Source of the DNA: Coffea arabica
Lineage: Eukaryota; Streptophyta; Magnoliopsida; Gentianales; Rubiaceae
DNA: 64,000 nt
Direction of reading: 5' to 3'
Assembly: GCF_036785885.1 (NCBI RefSeq)
Contig: NC_092323.1
Coordinates: 18,174,501-18,238,500, forward strand
Shown one piece after another: positions 1-10,790 of this stretch. Both the position numbers and the translations under genes were made by a program. The notes under the pieces were generated by a model that searched no databases, was not told where the DNA came from, and saw only the letters and a program-made list of their open reading frames with translations. Each line of letters starts with the position of its first letter. Within the stretch, counting starts at the first letter, position 1.

Positions 1-8
1 CCAATCCT

Positions 9-15
9 TATATAA
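9..15 (+). promoter_or_regulatory. TATA-box-like motif of the peptide gene
   Basis: TATATAA lies 125 bases ahead of the ATG at 140. That would leave a 5' leader of roughly 90-100 nt, normal for a plant gene. The window starts just upstream, so no other promoter elements can be judged. Confidence 0.35.
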
Positions 16-139
16 TGATCCCAGGTTCGATTGGCTTAGGCCAAGCACAGAGATGCTGCACCAATTCTGCAGCTTCAATACCAACAGCTGATCACACTTG
101 TTATCAAGCCGTGAGCTGGAGGGAATAGGACACACAAAC

Positions 140-376
140 ATGAGAAGCATATGGGCGATGCTGATTCTATTAGTCACTCTTCAATGTACATTTCTCCCAT
201 GTCATATTGACTCTAGAATTCTTCTTTCCACTCATGCAGCAGAGAATGAGATTGCAAGCCCTGAAGTTCCCTGGAAATCTGATCCATGGGAGAGCATAAG
301 AAGCCACTTTGGCAGGAGATTCAGAATGCGTTACCTAGCTTCTGGCCCAAATGGAAGGGGCACCGGGCACGAGTGA
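140..376 (+). CDS. small secreted PIP-like signalling peptide precursor
   Basis: A 78-residue single-exon precursor. I chose the ATG at 140 because it puts a hydrophobic signal peptide (about residues 1-25, MRSIWAMLILLVTL...) at the N-terminus; an upstream in-frame ATG at 98 would bury it. The middle is variable, with WKSDPWESIR-type residues around 40-55. The last residues read YLASGPNGRGTGHE. Plant PAMP-induced peptides (PIP and PIP-like) are secreted, end in a conserved SGPS..GxGH motif, and are processed and sensed by LRR receptor kinases such as RLK7 to boost immunity and limit growth. Seen: the signal peptide and the motif. Inferred: family membership. Oddities are N in place of the usual second S (SGPN for SGPS) and one extra residue (E) after GH. 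Nothing downstream suggests a second exon. Another small secreted peptide class is the main alternative. Confidence 0.6.
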   Translation: MRSIWAMLILLVTLQCTFLPCHIDSRILLSTHAAENEIASPEVPWKSDPWESIRSHFGRRFRMRYLASGPNGRGTGHE

Positions 377-1168
377 AATTTGTTTCTACTTGGAGTTTGC
401 CAATGAAAGTTGATTTCCATTTCCTTTTCAGTGTTCGAATAGAGTCCAACAATGAACTGCTGCATGTTATGCGCATTCCATTTTATGTATCAAGAAAATT
501 CTTATCAAGTAACTGCCCTACTCAGCAAGCAATTGCTGACGAGTCTTTTATCTTTTTCACGTTGCAATAGCTATTATCAGAACTAGCTATTTCAGAATCA
601 TTCTGATTTTTTTTTTGGTTACAACCATGTAATAGCAGAAGTATTCTTTTAGTTTATCTCCATAGGAAGTTTTTCCTTGATCTTTTCCGTGTATTTATTT
701 TAGCCTCTGAAAGGTCCTTCAGACTTGGTCGGATTCAAGTTTCTAGCTTTCTAGTCAAAGCTGTAAAAGAGGTAGCAACACCGATATGAGGAATCTCATT
801 CCCTTCCTAAAAATTGCTAAACTTAATAAGTTTTTGGTAGTAGCTCAGCTTGCATTCCTTAAAAATTGAACAACTTGCTAATGCACTACGGGAAAGATTC
901 AAAACATTTCTCAAACAGCAGTTGGTATCCTCTGTACTACTACTCGGTGCCAAATTCAGTGCCAATCTCACTTATCACGTGATGATAGAAGAAATTTTAA
1001 TAAATAGCACATGACAAATTAAATAAACAAGACACTTGACATAAATATAGAAGTGACACTGAATTGCCACTGAAAAAGTGACACTGAGGATCCCGTGTGC
1101 TCAAACAGGCAATGGATCTACACGGTTACAGCAAGGTAAGAAGAGCAATGCTGAGTAATTTTACAAGC
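377..1168. other. intergenic, with a possible small MITE near 930-1095
   Basis: No convincing gene. Around 938-968 (CTCGGTGCCAAATTCAGTGCC) and 1052-1092 (on the other strand) the bases are similar, so the segment could fold. It may be a degenerate MITE of about 160 bp. I could not define a target-site duplication. Confidence 0.3.
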
Positions 1169-1170
1169 TA

Positions 1171-1184
1171 TTTATTGTTTTATT
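1171..1184 (-). terminator. polyadenylation signals of the receptor kinase gene
   Basis: On the minus strand two AATAAA hexamers (1179-1184 and 1171-1176) lie about 70-80 nt past the stop codon at 1252. This is the usual place for a plant poly(A) signal. The gene itself is now broken. Confidence 0.4.
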
Positions 1185-1251
1185 AACTACTTCTCTTGAG
1201 AGACTGCAATGGAACTTCAGTTCTGAAAGCTAGAATGTAATCACTTGTACA

Positions 1252-2492
1252 TCATCTAGCATCCTCCATCCTTAGCTGAGAGAACACCTCACTAGGATTT
1301 GTGCTACTTCTCTCAATATTAGCATCTGAGCCAATTTCATCTTCACTACTCATGGCAATGCTGTGAGAAGGCAAGCGGCGAATTCCTGGCAATGGCAAGT
1401 TGTTGGAAACATCCGTGTTGCTGCCCTCATGCGATTGTTCTGGAACTGCAGTGTGCTGAAGCTGCAATGCATACTCAAGATCCCACAACACATCAGCCAT
1501 ATTAGGCCTATCAACTCCACATTCTTTTAAACACTTCTCAACAGTTTCCCCATATCTGCTCAATGAATTCGAGTTGATCTTACCAACAAGAAAAGGGTCA
1601 ATGATTTTGTGAAGTTCTCCTTCCATTAGACAAGACATTCCCCAGTCAGCCAGGTTTACTTGCTGCCTGGGAAGCGAGTTGTCAATGGCTGGCCTTGCAC
1701 AAAGCACTTCAAGAAGTACAACCCCAAAACAGTGCACATCAGATTTTTTAGTTAATTGAAGGCATCTAAAGTACTCAGGGTCAAGATAACCAAAGCTGCC
1801 TTTCACCTCTGTACTGACATGGCTTTGTTCAAGAGGACCTAATCTTGAAATACCAAAATCGGCAACTTTAGCCACATAATGCACATCTAGCAGAATATTT
1901 GTTGACTTCACATCCCTGTGAATAATTGAACCACCTAGACCAGTATGAAGGTAGTGTAGACCTTTTGCTGCATCAATGCACAATTGAAGCCTTCTATTCC
2001 AAGATAATCCAGATACTGAAGTTGATTTCCCAGATTCTTCCTTAGGAGTGTACAGATGGTCTCTCAGAGTCCCCTTCTCCATGAACTCAAAAACTAGTGC
2101 CATCTCTGATCTTTCATAGCAGTATCCAATCAAAGAAACCAGATGGCGGTGGCGAATTTTGGACAAGACCATTATCTCAGTTTGGAATTCTGGAAGCCCC
2201 TGCGTTCGTCCTGGTTCACTTCTTTTAACAGCAACTTTTGTTCCATCCCTCAGAGTACCTTTGTAGACTTTGCCAAAACCCCTTCACCGACAATCAGTTT
2301 CTCATCAAAGTTCTTTGTGGCGTACAGAATTTCACCAAAAGGCATCTTCAGGCCAAGATTTAAATTCGGAAGAAGGGAACCATCGGTATTTCTGTCCGTG
2401 CTCTTGCTATATGAACTTCCTGCATTCAGATCCATTAATTACCAATCAAGAGCATCGACCGGTTTTCCTTTCCTCAACTTCAAACTAAACCA
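1252..2492 (-). pseudogene. CrRLK1L receptor kinase, C-terminal half (juxtamembrane and kinase)
   Basis: C-terminal half of a Catharanthus roseus RLK1-like kinase (FERONIA/THESEUS/HERKULES superfamily), plasma-membrane receptors that sense cell-wall state or RALF peptides. From 2492 downward one reads the end of the membrane segment, a basic stretch (KLRKGKP) and the kinase: the Gly-rich loop, HRDVKSTNILLD (catalytic loop), ADFGISRLG (DFG), GSFGYLDPEYF and the alpha-F region SDVHCFGVVLLEV. A Ser-rich tail ends EDAR. The family is intronless and so is this copy. Breaks: a TAA at 2439-2441, probably from a Ser codon, and a missing G in the GEGGFGKVYKG loop (a run of four C at 2279-2282 where five are needed), which shifts the frame. 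The N-terminal half lies at 17772-19103. It resembles the At5g24010-type subgroup, but that assignment is weak. The kinase family is certain and the loss of function very likely. Confidence 0.88.
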
Positions 2493-2497
2493 GAACA
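2493..2497. repeat. target-site duplication GAACA (left)
   Basis: GAACA here and at 17772-17776 flank the outer LTR element. On the coding strand it reads TGTTC. Removing the element plus one copy joins the two halves of the receptor kinase in frame through the transmembrane segment, which independently confirms the element's ends. Confidence 0.85.
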
Positions 2498-3262
2498 TGA
2501 TACGAAATTTGACGTTACAAGAACCTATCTTGAAGAACCAAGTTGATCAGACAGCGGAAGGATCTATCTTGACCAGGTTATGGAACAATAACTACCTTGC
2601 TAGGCCTAAAGAGAACTCGTCTCTAGAAACCTAGTAGATTGGTTATTGGTGTGGAACAATAACTACCTTACTAGACCTAAAGAGAATCCGTCGCTAGAAA
2701 TCTAGTGGATTGGTTATTAGCTTGAAAGAACAAGATGATGTGATCATTTTGCCTTGAACACCACAAGTATCCACGCTAAATACTTGATACTGTTCAAGAA
2801 GAAACTCAAGTTCCATCGAGGAACTCCATAAAAGGAGACAACTCTCTTTTTACTAATTTATCTTCAATATCATATTTGAATAGTTAAATAAAGTTGGCTA
2901 TTTATAGCCTTACAAGACTCAAAACCTTAATCTAAATTGGAAACAATACAAGTTTCCTTATTTGACTTGACACAACTTCCTAAATAAATTTGGAAACAAT
3001 TAACTACTTTCCTAAAACTCTAATTCAATTAGAATAGGAAACTAACTGACCCAATTGGCTTAACTATGGTCAACATGACCTTAGCCTTTATTTCCTTTAA
3101 TAACTCAAGACTAACTAACAAATATTGCTGGAAACTTACTTAAATAAATAACAAGAAATAAGCATGACAAATCTTCAATGATTCTTGAATTCGATTGCAC
3201 CATCAACCATCAATCGAATTTTCTTGAATTTGAAGGGAATCCAAATTTTCATGTTCTCATCA
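2498..3262 (-). repeat. outer element LTR (3' LTR in element orientation)
   Basis: Bounded by TG...CA. From about 2544 on it aligns base by base with 17067-17771. Shared landmarks are the GATCTATCTTGACCAGG block and the TTATTTAAATAAATAACAAG-type AT-rich stretch. Confidence 0.75.
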
Positions 3263-3276
3263 TTCCCCTCCTCTTT
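3263..3276 (-). other. polypurine tract of the outer element
   Basis: On the minus strand AAAGAGGAGGGGAA directly precedes the LTR start TGATGAGAAC, as expected for a plus-strand primer site. Just upstream (3277-3300, minus) is a GAGGACAAAT stretch often seen before the PPT in plant Ty3/gypsy elements. Confidence 0.6.
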
Positions 3277-3466
3277 AAAGACGATTTGTCCTCAAATCGA
3301 GTGCTTGCTTACAAAGGAGTAACTCGGAAAATGTCTTGATAAATGCAATCCAAGAAGCATGTCGCCAACTCAACTTGATTATGAACACGAACCATTGGAC
3401 ATGCTCCATTTGTCAAGAATATCTTCACCCAATTGTATTTGGCTAGAATTTGGAAGTCAACCAATA

Positions 3467-3590
3467 TTTGAAAATCAATCAAGATTTGGCAATCAATCAA
3501 GATATCAATCAAGATTTGGAAATCAATTAAGATTTAGAAATCAATCAAGATATCAATCAAGATTTGAAAATTAATCAAGATTTGGAAACC
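3467..3590. repeat. tandem repeat of a ~12-26 bp AATCAAGAT(TT/AT) unit
   Basis: About seven imperfect copies of CAATCAAGATTTGG/CAATCAAGATAT sit head to tail inside the outer element. This is simple slippage repeat with no coding sense. The short ORFs across it are artefacts. Confidence 0.7.
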
Positions 3591-3987
3591 ATTCAAGGCA
3601 AGACTGCCTTTTTTTTTTTCCTTCTTTCTTCCTTTTTTGTTTTTCTAACTTGCCAATTCAAGAAAATAAGGTAGTCGCACTTCAAGATTCAAGAGGATGA
3701 TTTTTAGGGTTTTCAAAATATCAAGATTTTTTTTTCAAGAACCCACTATGCAATCCAAGAACTTCAAAAAATTACCAAACCAACTACAAGAAACAAACAC
3801 AAGGTAAAAATAATAATTTTTTTTCTGATGAACAGTACTGCTATAGTCATGAACAGTACCGGTGAAAAGTACTGCCGTGAACAGTTTCAATTTTTTTTTT
3901 TTTTTTTGCTTTTGACGACTCAACACAAGGTTACGACTTCATTTGGAAGAAATTTAATGGGAGTTAAACTATTGAAAAACCTGTTTT

Positions 3988-6983
3988 TGATAGGGTGTAA
4001 TTTTTTCATTTATTTTATTATTTATTTTTCCTATTACCTGACCTGATGTGGATTAATTGCTGGATTCTACTCATTTTTAGTATTTTGTATTTATTTTAGG
4101 GAGTAGAACAAAAATATAATAACAGGTGCCAATTTGACAGAAAAGGAGTTCAAATGATAGAACTTGTCCCAGGGGCATTTTTGGAAAAGAAGATGTCACG
4201 CCCATTTTGGTAATTTCTGCAAAGGAATGACGGACGAAGGGCTTCTTCTCCCTGGTGTGCCGCCACAATTAAAAAGAAGAGCAATTAGTATAGGAACAAA
4301 AGGGGGTAGCAGAGAGTTGGACTATGGTTTTTGCTTTCCTTTTTCCTTTAGCTTTGACTTTTCTTCCTTAGCTTGTGGTAGTGGGATTCATCTACGGATG
4401 TCAGGAGCAAAATTGGAAAAACCTTGACTTTTCTTCATCTGAACTATTGGCAATTGCTTTTGCTTTTCGTATATCATCCGAAGTGAAACAGAGGCCTACT
4501 TCTTGTAACTTTGCTATCTTTTCTTGATTGAAATGAATTCGCTCATTTTCCAATTGATGGCCGCTGCTTCCTTTACAATTTCCTGTGGGTTTTGTTCATC
4601 AAACATGTACTAATTTTTTCACTCTAGTCAAGGGACAACGGAGGCTTTGGTTCGCCTAAAATTGTGAGATCGATTTAATTTAATCTTTTTTTTTATTTAT
4701 TGGTATTCGCACATTTCTTGATTGCTATGCTTATGATTATTTAATTAATTGATTGTCGTGGATCCAGATAATTAATTGATTTGGTAATCTTTTGTCAATT
4801 AGGGTATTAAATTCGTAATTGTTTAATTGTCTTGAAATAGTGACAGGTGCCGAACCTGTACAATAATAAATACCTACTCGAGAAAAATACAGATTTTGTA
4901 TATAGCGGTGAGTAGGGTCGAATCCACAGGGACTGGGGATAATTCGTTTCTTTTAGAGTTCAAAGTATGGGGGGTTTTGGATTAAATGCTAACTAAATAA
5001 ATTAACTGCAGAAAATAATTGATTAAGAGAAATAATTAAGGGAAAACTCTAGCCAAGGGTACACTTCAGAAATGGTTCATGTACTGATCATCGATTCACA
5101 GATAATTCCATATTTATTAATAGATTAGTTATAGTTGTCATGCACGCGATAAACAACCAACCCTTCCTTAATTTATCGATAGTCAAGGTACGACCGTTAA
5201 CTATTTATCTAACCCGGAAATAACCCTAGGTACGACCGTAGGATTTAATTTCTAGATTGCATTAATAATTAGAAAGGCCCAATCCTAACTAACAAACACG
5301 CTACGAGAGTTTGTTTAAATTAGATCATATGTTCCCCTGACATAAACTCAATTACGCCAGTTGCCACTGAGATAGGGATAACGAACAATTACGGATTCAA
5401 TTACCCCTAATTAGCAAAATAGCCTATATGAATAATTAAATATTACGCACTAATCAATCATCCACACGAGTTATAACGGTTAAAAGCAGGAAACATATGA
5501 ATACCAATAAATGAAAGAAGCAATTAAAATAAATTAGATCTCACAGTAATTGTTGAACCAAATCTTCAGTTGTCCCCTAAACTAGAATTGAGAAACTAGT
5601 TCTCCATTAATGGAGAACCAGCCGTGCGAAAATAAAACAATCGGAGCTTTCTAATGTTTTCAGATGGAAAAAAGAAACTAAAGCTGCGCTCCCAATTACA
5701 CGTGAATCTGGCCCTTTTATATCTTTAGTAGCCGCCGCCCTCGAGAAAGCTAACATCTGACGCTCAAAAGCAAAAGCTAAGCTAATGACTAAATGCCCTC
5801 TCGTAAATCTGGCTTTTTTTTCTCCTTTATAGCGCCGCCAGGAGCCAAGAAAACGTTTGACCCAATTAATGAAACCAAAGCTAATCTTTTGGAGTTTTAA
5901 TCCCACGCTTCTCGCGGTTCACGTGGACCCAACCTTCTAATTGCCTATTTTTGCTGCTACCAAGCCCGCGGGTCCGGCCAAGAAGGCTGGAGTTAGGCGT
6001 GGGCACACCTACTCATCAAGAAGTTCTCTGAAATTTGATTTTAAGCACTTTTCATTCTTTCTCCTGAAATAAGCACAAAATACCAAATATAAGTAGAATC
6101 CGACGATTAAAATAATATTTGGCTAAAATCAGGGGGAGAATAATTATAAATTTAACAACAAATTATGACCTATCAAATAGTGACAACTGGCACGGTTAGA
6201 TTCGTGCCAAGGGGATACGCGGGCTAATATGAAATAACCCTGGTAGTGCGTTATTTGGTTAGAATAGACCTCCTCTAATACGTAAGGCAATTGGAAAATT
6301 AAATCTTACGGGCGTACCTAGAATTATTTTCTAATTAGAGCAGTGATTAACGAGCGTACCTTAATCATCGACACAGTAAGGAGGAGTTGACTGCCATCGC
6401 TTGTTTGGTAGTTATAACCTATTTATTGATAAATAATTGGAATTACCTTTGCATCGATGATCAATTAGGTGAACCATTGCTGAAGTTATTTCTTGGCTAA
6501 ATCTTTAATTAATATTACCTTGATTTTAGTGAATTGCCATTTGACTTTTAGTTGCCTACTTTATTTTATTTTTAATTATTTTCTTGTTTTAATTGATTTA
6601 GACCTTTAATTATTGTTACTCTGAATTCAGTGAATTGTTGTTTAATTTCTGGTTAGTTATTTATTTTTTTATTTACATTTATTTGATTGTCGTCATTCCT
6701 ACAAAATCACCCCCTATGTTACTTTGAATTTCTTAAAAAACAAATATGCCCAATCCCTGAGTATACGACCCTACTTGCCCTGTTTACAAATTCATAATTA
6801 TTTGTGAAAAAAAATCATCCCATTCGAGTATATCGGATTTAGCAAACTCTTCGGGAACAGGGTGAATCAAGTAACCCATTGCACACCTAGAGTCCCTGTT
6901 CCAGTACTTGAAATTGGGTTTTGATCATTTTAACTGACAATTAGGTTTAATTTTATTATTGTATAGGTTTCGACACCCTGTTA
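3988..6983 (+). repeat. 5' LTR of the gag-protease element (interrupted)
   Basis: It is about 1656 bp when the 1335-bp solo LTR and its duplicated AATAG are removed, close to the 1667 bp of the 3' LTR. It begins TGATAGGGTG and ends CACCCTGTTA, where the last CA has become TA. Confidence 0.82.
4841..6175 (-). mobile_element. solo LTR inserted in the 5' LTR
   Basis: A 1335-bp TG...CA unit with no internal region, flanked by AATAG at 4836-4840 and 6176-6180. The empty site is seen intact in the 3' LTR near 16135. In minus orientation it starts TGATAGGTCATAATTTG and ends GGCACCTGTCA, like the host LTR family, so it is a related element that lost its body by LTR-LTR recombination. The ORF at 5607-5906 inside it has no recognisable product. 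Confidence 0.85.
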
Positions 6984-6984
6984 A

Positions 6985-7005
6985 TTTTTGACGCCGTTGC
7001 CGGGG
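6985..7005 (+). other. primer-binding site of the gag-protease element
   Basis: TTTTTGACGCCGTTGCCGGGG directly follows the 5' LTR. This is one base from the TTTTTGGCGCCGTTGCCGGGG site typical of Athila-type plant Ty3/gypsy elements. Confidence 0.75.
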
Positions 7006-7038
7006 ACTGGCGTTATTTTTCTAGTATTTTTCTAATGT

Positions 7039-9483
7039 ATGCCTTGGTCTTCTTGTACAGGTGATTTGATTTTTGACCCTGAAGTAGAGAAGATCGCTCG
7101 CAGAACGAGAAAGAAAACCAGACAGCTCAGAGAGAAGCAGTTCAGTGTTGCATTTCAGAGACCTGAGCTAGAAGTTGAACCAACAGATTCGTTTGGTGAC
7201 ACTTCGAGTGACTCTGACCAGGAGGAAGGAGCCATGGCTAATGCACGAACATTAACGGAGTTGGCTGCTCCTGATTTAAATCAGCAGCCTTTATGCATTA
7301 CCTTCCCCACCTTAAATGATAACACTCCATTTGAACTAAAATCTGGTCTGATTCATCTTTTACCCTTTTTTCATGATTTACCAGGTGAAAAATCGTATAA
7401 GTATCTGCAAGAGTTTGATATCGTGTGCAATAGTATGAAATCCCTGGGCATTATAGAAAAGCAGATAAAAATGAGGGCATTCTCCTTTTCCTTGAAGGAT
7501 TCTGCAAAGGACTGGCTGTACTACCTGCCACCAGGTAGCATTACCACGTGGGACCAATTAAAGAAAAAAATTTTAGATAAATATTTTCCTACGTTCAGGG
7601 TTGCAAGTCTAAGGAAAGAAATTTGCGAGATCAAGCAGTACCCAGGGGAGTCACTCTATAAGTATTGGGAGCGGTTCAAGAAGTTGTGCATCAAGTGCCC
7701 CCAGCACCAGATAAGTGAGCAGTTGCTCATACAGTATTTTTATGAGGGGTTCCTTTTCAGGGACATGAGTATAATTGATGCTGCAAGTGGAGGGGCATTG
7801 GTGAACAAAACCCCTCGGGAAGCATGGGAGTTAATTGAGGGAATGACAGAGAATTCACAGCAATTCGGTACGAGAGAGGATGTCCCAATACATAAGGTGA
7901 ATGAGGTAGAGACATCCTCTATCCAGCAGCAGCTAACTGAGTTGACTTCTTTTGTTAGGCAATTGGCTGTAGGAAATGCATCTCAGGCCAAGGTGTGTGG
8001 GATTTGCACTGGTATGGGTCACTCTATGGACATGTGTCCAATGATGCAAGAGGAGGGTACAGAGCAAGTGAACATGGCAGGCCACGCGCCTGCGCCAAGG
8101 AGGCCCTATGACCCCTATTCAAGTACCTATAACCCAGGTTGGAGGGACCACCCTAACCTCAGTTATGGAGGGAATAGGCAGACTAATTTCGTGCCAAATA
8201 AGCAATCAGGGTACCAACAGCAGTACCAACCCCGACCACCTCCCCCCCCCGAGCTCTGGTCCATCTTTGGAGGAGATGATCAAGCAACTACTTGCTAATC
8301 AACAAAAGGCGGACTCCGAAAGGCAGGACATAAGAAATCAGATGAATCAAATGACCAAAGCAATCAACCGTTTGGAGTCTCAAGTAAATGGAAGATTGCC
8401 ATCCCAACCTGAACTGAACTTGAAGAACGTAAGTGCAATGACTGTAAGGAGCGGGAAGGAAATTCAGGGGCCCGAACTTGTGACTCCAAAGGATAAGGAC
8501 AAAGAGAAAATTGAGAAAGAACTACAGGCAGAGAATACAAGCACCAAAAATTCAGTGGTACTCCTTGACCCGATCATAGACGTTAAAACTAATCCCCCTC
8601 CATTTCCTTACAGGTTGGAGAAACCGAAACAGCAGGACAAAGAGAAAGAGATCCTGGAGGTGTTCCGCAAGGTAGAGATCAACATTCCCTTACTAGACGC
8701 CATCAAGCAAGTGCCGAAGTATGTAAAATTTCTGAGGGACCTATGTGTCAATCGAAGGAGGCTGAGGGGAGATGAAAGAGTTATTATTGGGGAGAATGTG
8801 TCAGCAGTACTCCAAAGAAAGTTCCCACCAAAGTGTGGGGATCCAGGTAGGTTTACTGTCCCATGTAAGATAGGTAATACTCTGATTAGGAATACCTTGC
8901 TGGACTTAGGAGTATCGATCAACGTAATGCCTAAATCTATGTATGCTTCTCTGAACCTCGGTCCATTAAAAGAAACCGAACTAATAATTCATTTAGCTGA
9001 CCGAACGAATGCATACCCTGATGGGTTGGTAGAGGATGTGCTGGTTAAAGTTAATGAATTGATATTCCCGGCTGACTTTTATGTACTTGACATGGATGAT
9101 GATCATTCCCCTGACCCTCACCTTTGCTACTAGGTAAACCCTTTTTTAGCACAGTACAGACAAAAATTGACGTTAATAAGGGTACATTGTCCATGAAATT
9201 TGATGGAGAACTAGTCCACTTTAATATTTTTGATACAATGGAACATCTTGTTAACTTTCACCCTGTGTTTGCTATTCATGCTATTAATCCCTCTGTGCAA
9301 GAATTTTCTGAGTTTGCTTGTAGGGATAAATTCAAATTTACTGAGAACAAGTATAAGGGGATGAAAGCACTGTATGAGGTGAAAAGGAGTAGAAAATTAA
9401 GAAAGAAGGCTGCACTCAAAGGCTATTTGGATCCTGGAGGAGGGCCACAGATTTTCAGAAAAATTGAGTTACACCCAGATTGA
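7039..9483 (+). pseudogene. retrotransposon gag-aspartic protease, frameshifted
   Basis: Gag polyprotein with protease. Gag domain at about residues 100-240 (DWLYYLPPGSITTW, FYEGFLFRD, IDAASGGALVNKTP), a CCHC zinc knuckle (C320, C323, H328, C333), a Q/N-rich linker, then a retropepsin-like domain with the active-site triplet in LLDLGVSINVMP (Asp codon 8903-8905) and the LLGKPFF strand. It is read in frame 1 to about 8245, frame 2 to about 9120 and frame 1 again to the stop at 9481. The first shift lies at a run of ten C (about 8241-8250), the second near 9119-9124. These may be real lesions or homopolymer sequencing errors. No reverse transcriptase follows. The homologous relic at 29675-32166 reads through the same first junction without a shift, which supports a lesion here. 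Confidence 0.85.
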
Positions 9484-9654
9484 AAAATGGTGTCCAATGT
9501 CTAACTAAAAACGTTAAAGAAAGGTGCTCATTGGGAGGCAACCCAATTATTTCTTTTAATTATTTGTTTTGATTTCGTGTAATAGTTTAAATATGTTTTC
9601 CATGAATTTGACTGATTTCGGGTTTCAATTTTCATTTTTGATGAGTTGTAGGTG

Positions 9655-9880
9655 TTCTTCTGTCATGACGGGCTCGCGTCATGACGTATGGAGAGCTCAC
9701 GGTCAGAATTGTCCGAAGGGATTCTTGCCCTCATAACGCGCCCGCGTCATGACACATGGAGAGTTCACGATCAGAATCGTCAGAAGGGGTTCTTACCCTC
9801 TTGACGTGCCCGCGCCAAGTAACAAGGAAAGTTTCTCATTCCGTGCCTTCTTGACGTGCCCTCGTCACGTTCGCGGGAAA
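9655..9880 (+). repeat. tandem repeats (~65-70 bp unit) downstream of gag
   Basis: Three or so units share (C/A)GCGTCATGAC, GAGAGTTCACG and TCAGAA.CGTC.GAAGGG. The same kind of array lies in the minus-strand relative at 29103-29520, so it is a family trait and not a local accident. Confidence 0.65.
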
Positions 9881-10089
9881 GATAAGTATTCAAAAAAAAC
9901 TCAAGAACGATTATTGATTTCCTGTTAATCTCTATTTTTGAATTCCAAAAATAAATTTTGTCAATGATAATAAAAAAAAAGATGATATATGTAAAAAAAA
10001 AAAATTCAAAAAAAAAAATTTCATGTAAGTAACAAGAAGAAAAAAAAAGAGTCTTTCCGTAAAAACAAAAGAAATTTTTTTTCTAAAAT

Positions 10090-10790
10090 GAAAAAAAAAA
10101 AGAAAAAAACACAATACTATTTTCTTTTTTTTTTCCTTTCTTTCCTTTTCTTTTTCTTTCTTTCCTTTCTTTCTTCTTCCTTCTTTCTCTTTTCTTTCTT
10201 CTATCTCGCTGCCCCTGTCCGCCCTTTCTTTCTTTTCCTCTATGCCCGCCGCCGATTCCGCCAGTCACGCCCGCCCCAAGGCTATCATCGCCACACGCCG
10301 CCGTCGTTTCCTCCACCTAGCCACGCGAAGCAGCCGCAAGTCGACGCTGCTGGAGTCCGCAAGTCGACGTTGCTGGAGTCCGCGAGCTGCCGCTGCTCAC
10401 TCCGCGCCTCGCTTTCTCTACCACAGCAGATCCCTTGCCCGCCGCTATCCGCAGCATCATGCGCTGCCGCTGCCCACAGCCGCGCGCCTCTCTCTAGCTT
10501 GTCCGCCGACCACCAGACCCACTCCATAGTCCCCACCAACCCTCTCAGCCACGCCGCTCGCTCCTGCTCCACCTTTGACCGCCGCTGTCCTCATTGATAC
10601 CACCGCTTTCCCCTACTCGCGATCTCCTCCGTCCATAGCAACACACGCGCCATCGCCACTCACGCGACGCTCCACACCAGTCGCCCAGCCCACCGCGGGC
10701 AAGAGTCGCACGACGCTGCCCCTGTGTCAGTCACCACCAGTTCCACCTTCTTTGCCTATCGACCGGTGGAGGTATTTGTAACTCGGTTCT
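10090..10790 (+). other. pyrimidine tract then GC-rich block in the element's non-coding part
   Basis: A T/C-only stretch of about 110 bases (10120-10205) runs into about 550 GC-rich bases full of GCCGC and CGC. This stands out in an AT-rich element. Open frames exist on both strands (for example 10088-10597 plus and 10285-10572 minus), which is expected from base composition, and I recognise no product. A matching GC-rich block lies in the relative at about 28616-28990. It may be a captured host fragment or a regulatory leader. Confidence 0.5.

Noticed and set aside
3467..3590. Regularly spaced repeats that could suggest a CRISPR-like array
   Set aside because: The units are contiguous slippage copies of AATCAAGAT-type DNA with no spacers, inside a plant retroelement.
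4841..6175. Independent gene inside the solo LTR (ORF 5607-5906)
   Set aside because: The segment is bounded by a TSD and LTR ends, and the frame has no recognisable features.
8608..8922. 104-codon minus-strand ORF
   Set aside because: Antisense shadow of the gag-protease region.
10088..10597. Long ORF rich in Ser, Pro, Arg (169 codons) and its antisense partner
   Set aside because: It starts in a poly-A/poly-T and pyrimidine tract. Open frames on both strands follow from the GC-rich composition. No family likeness.
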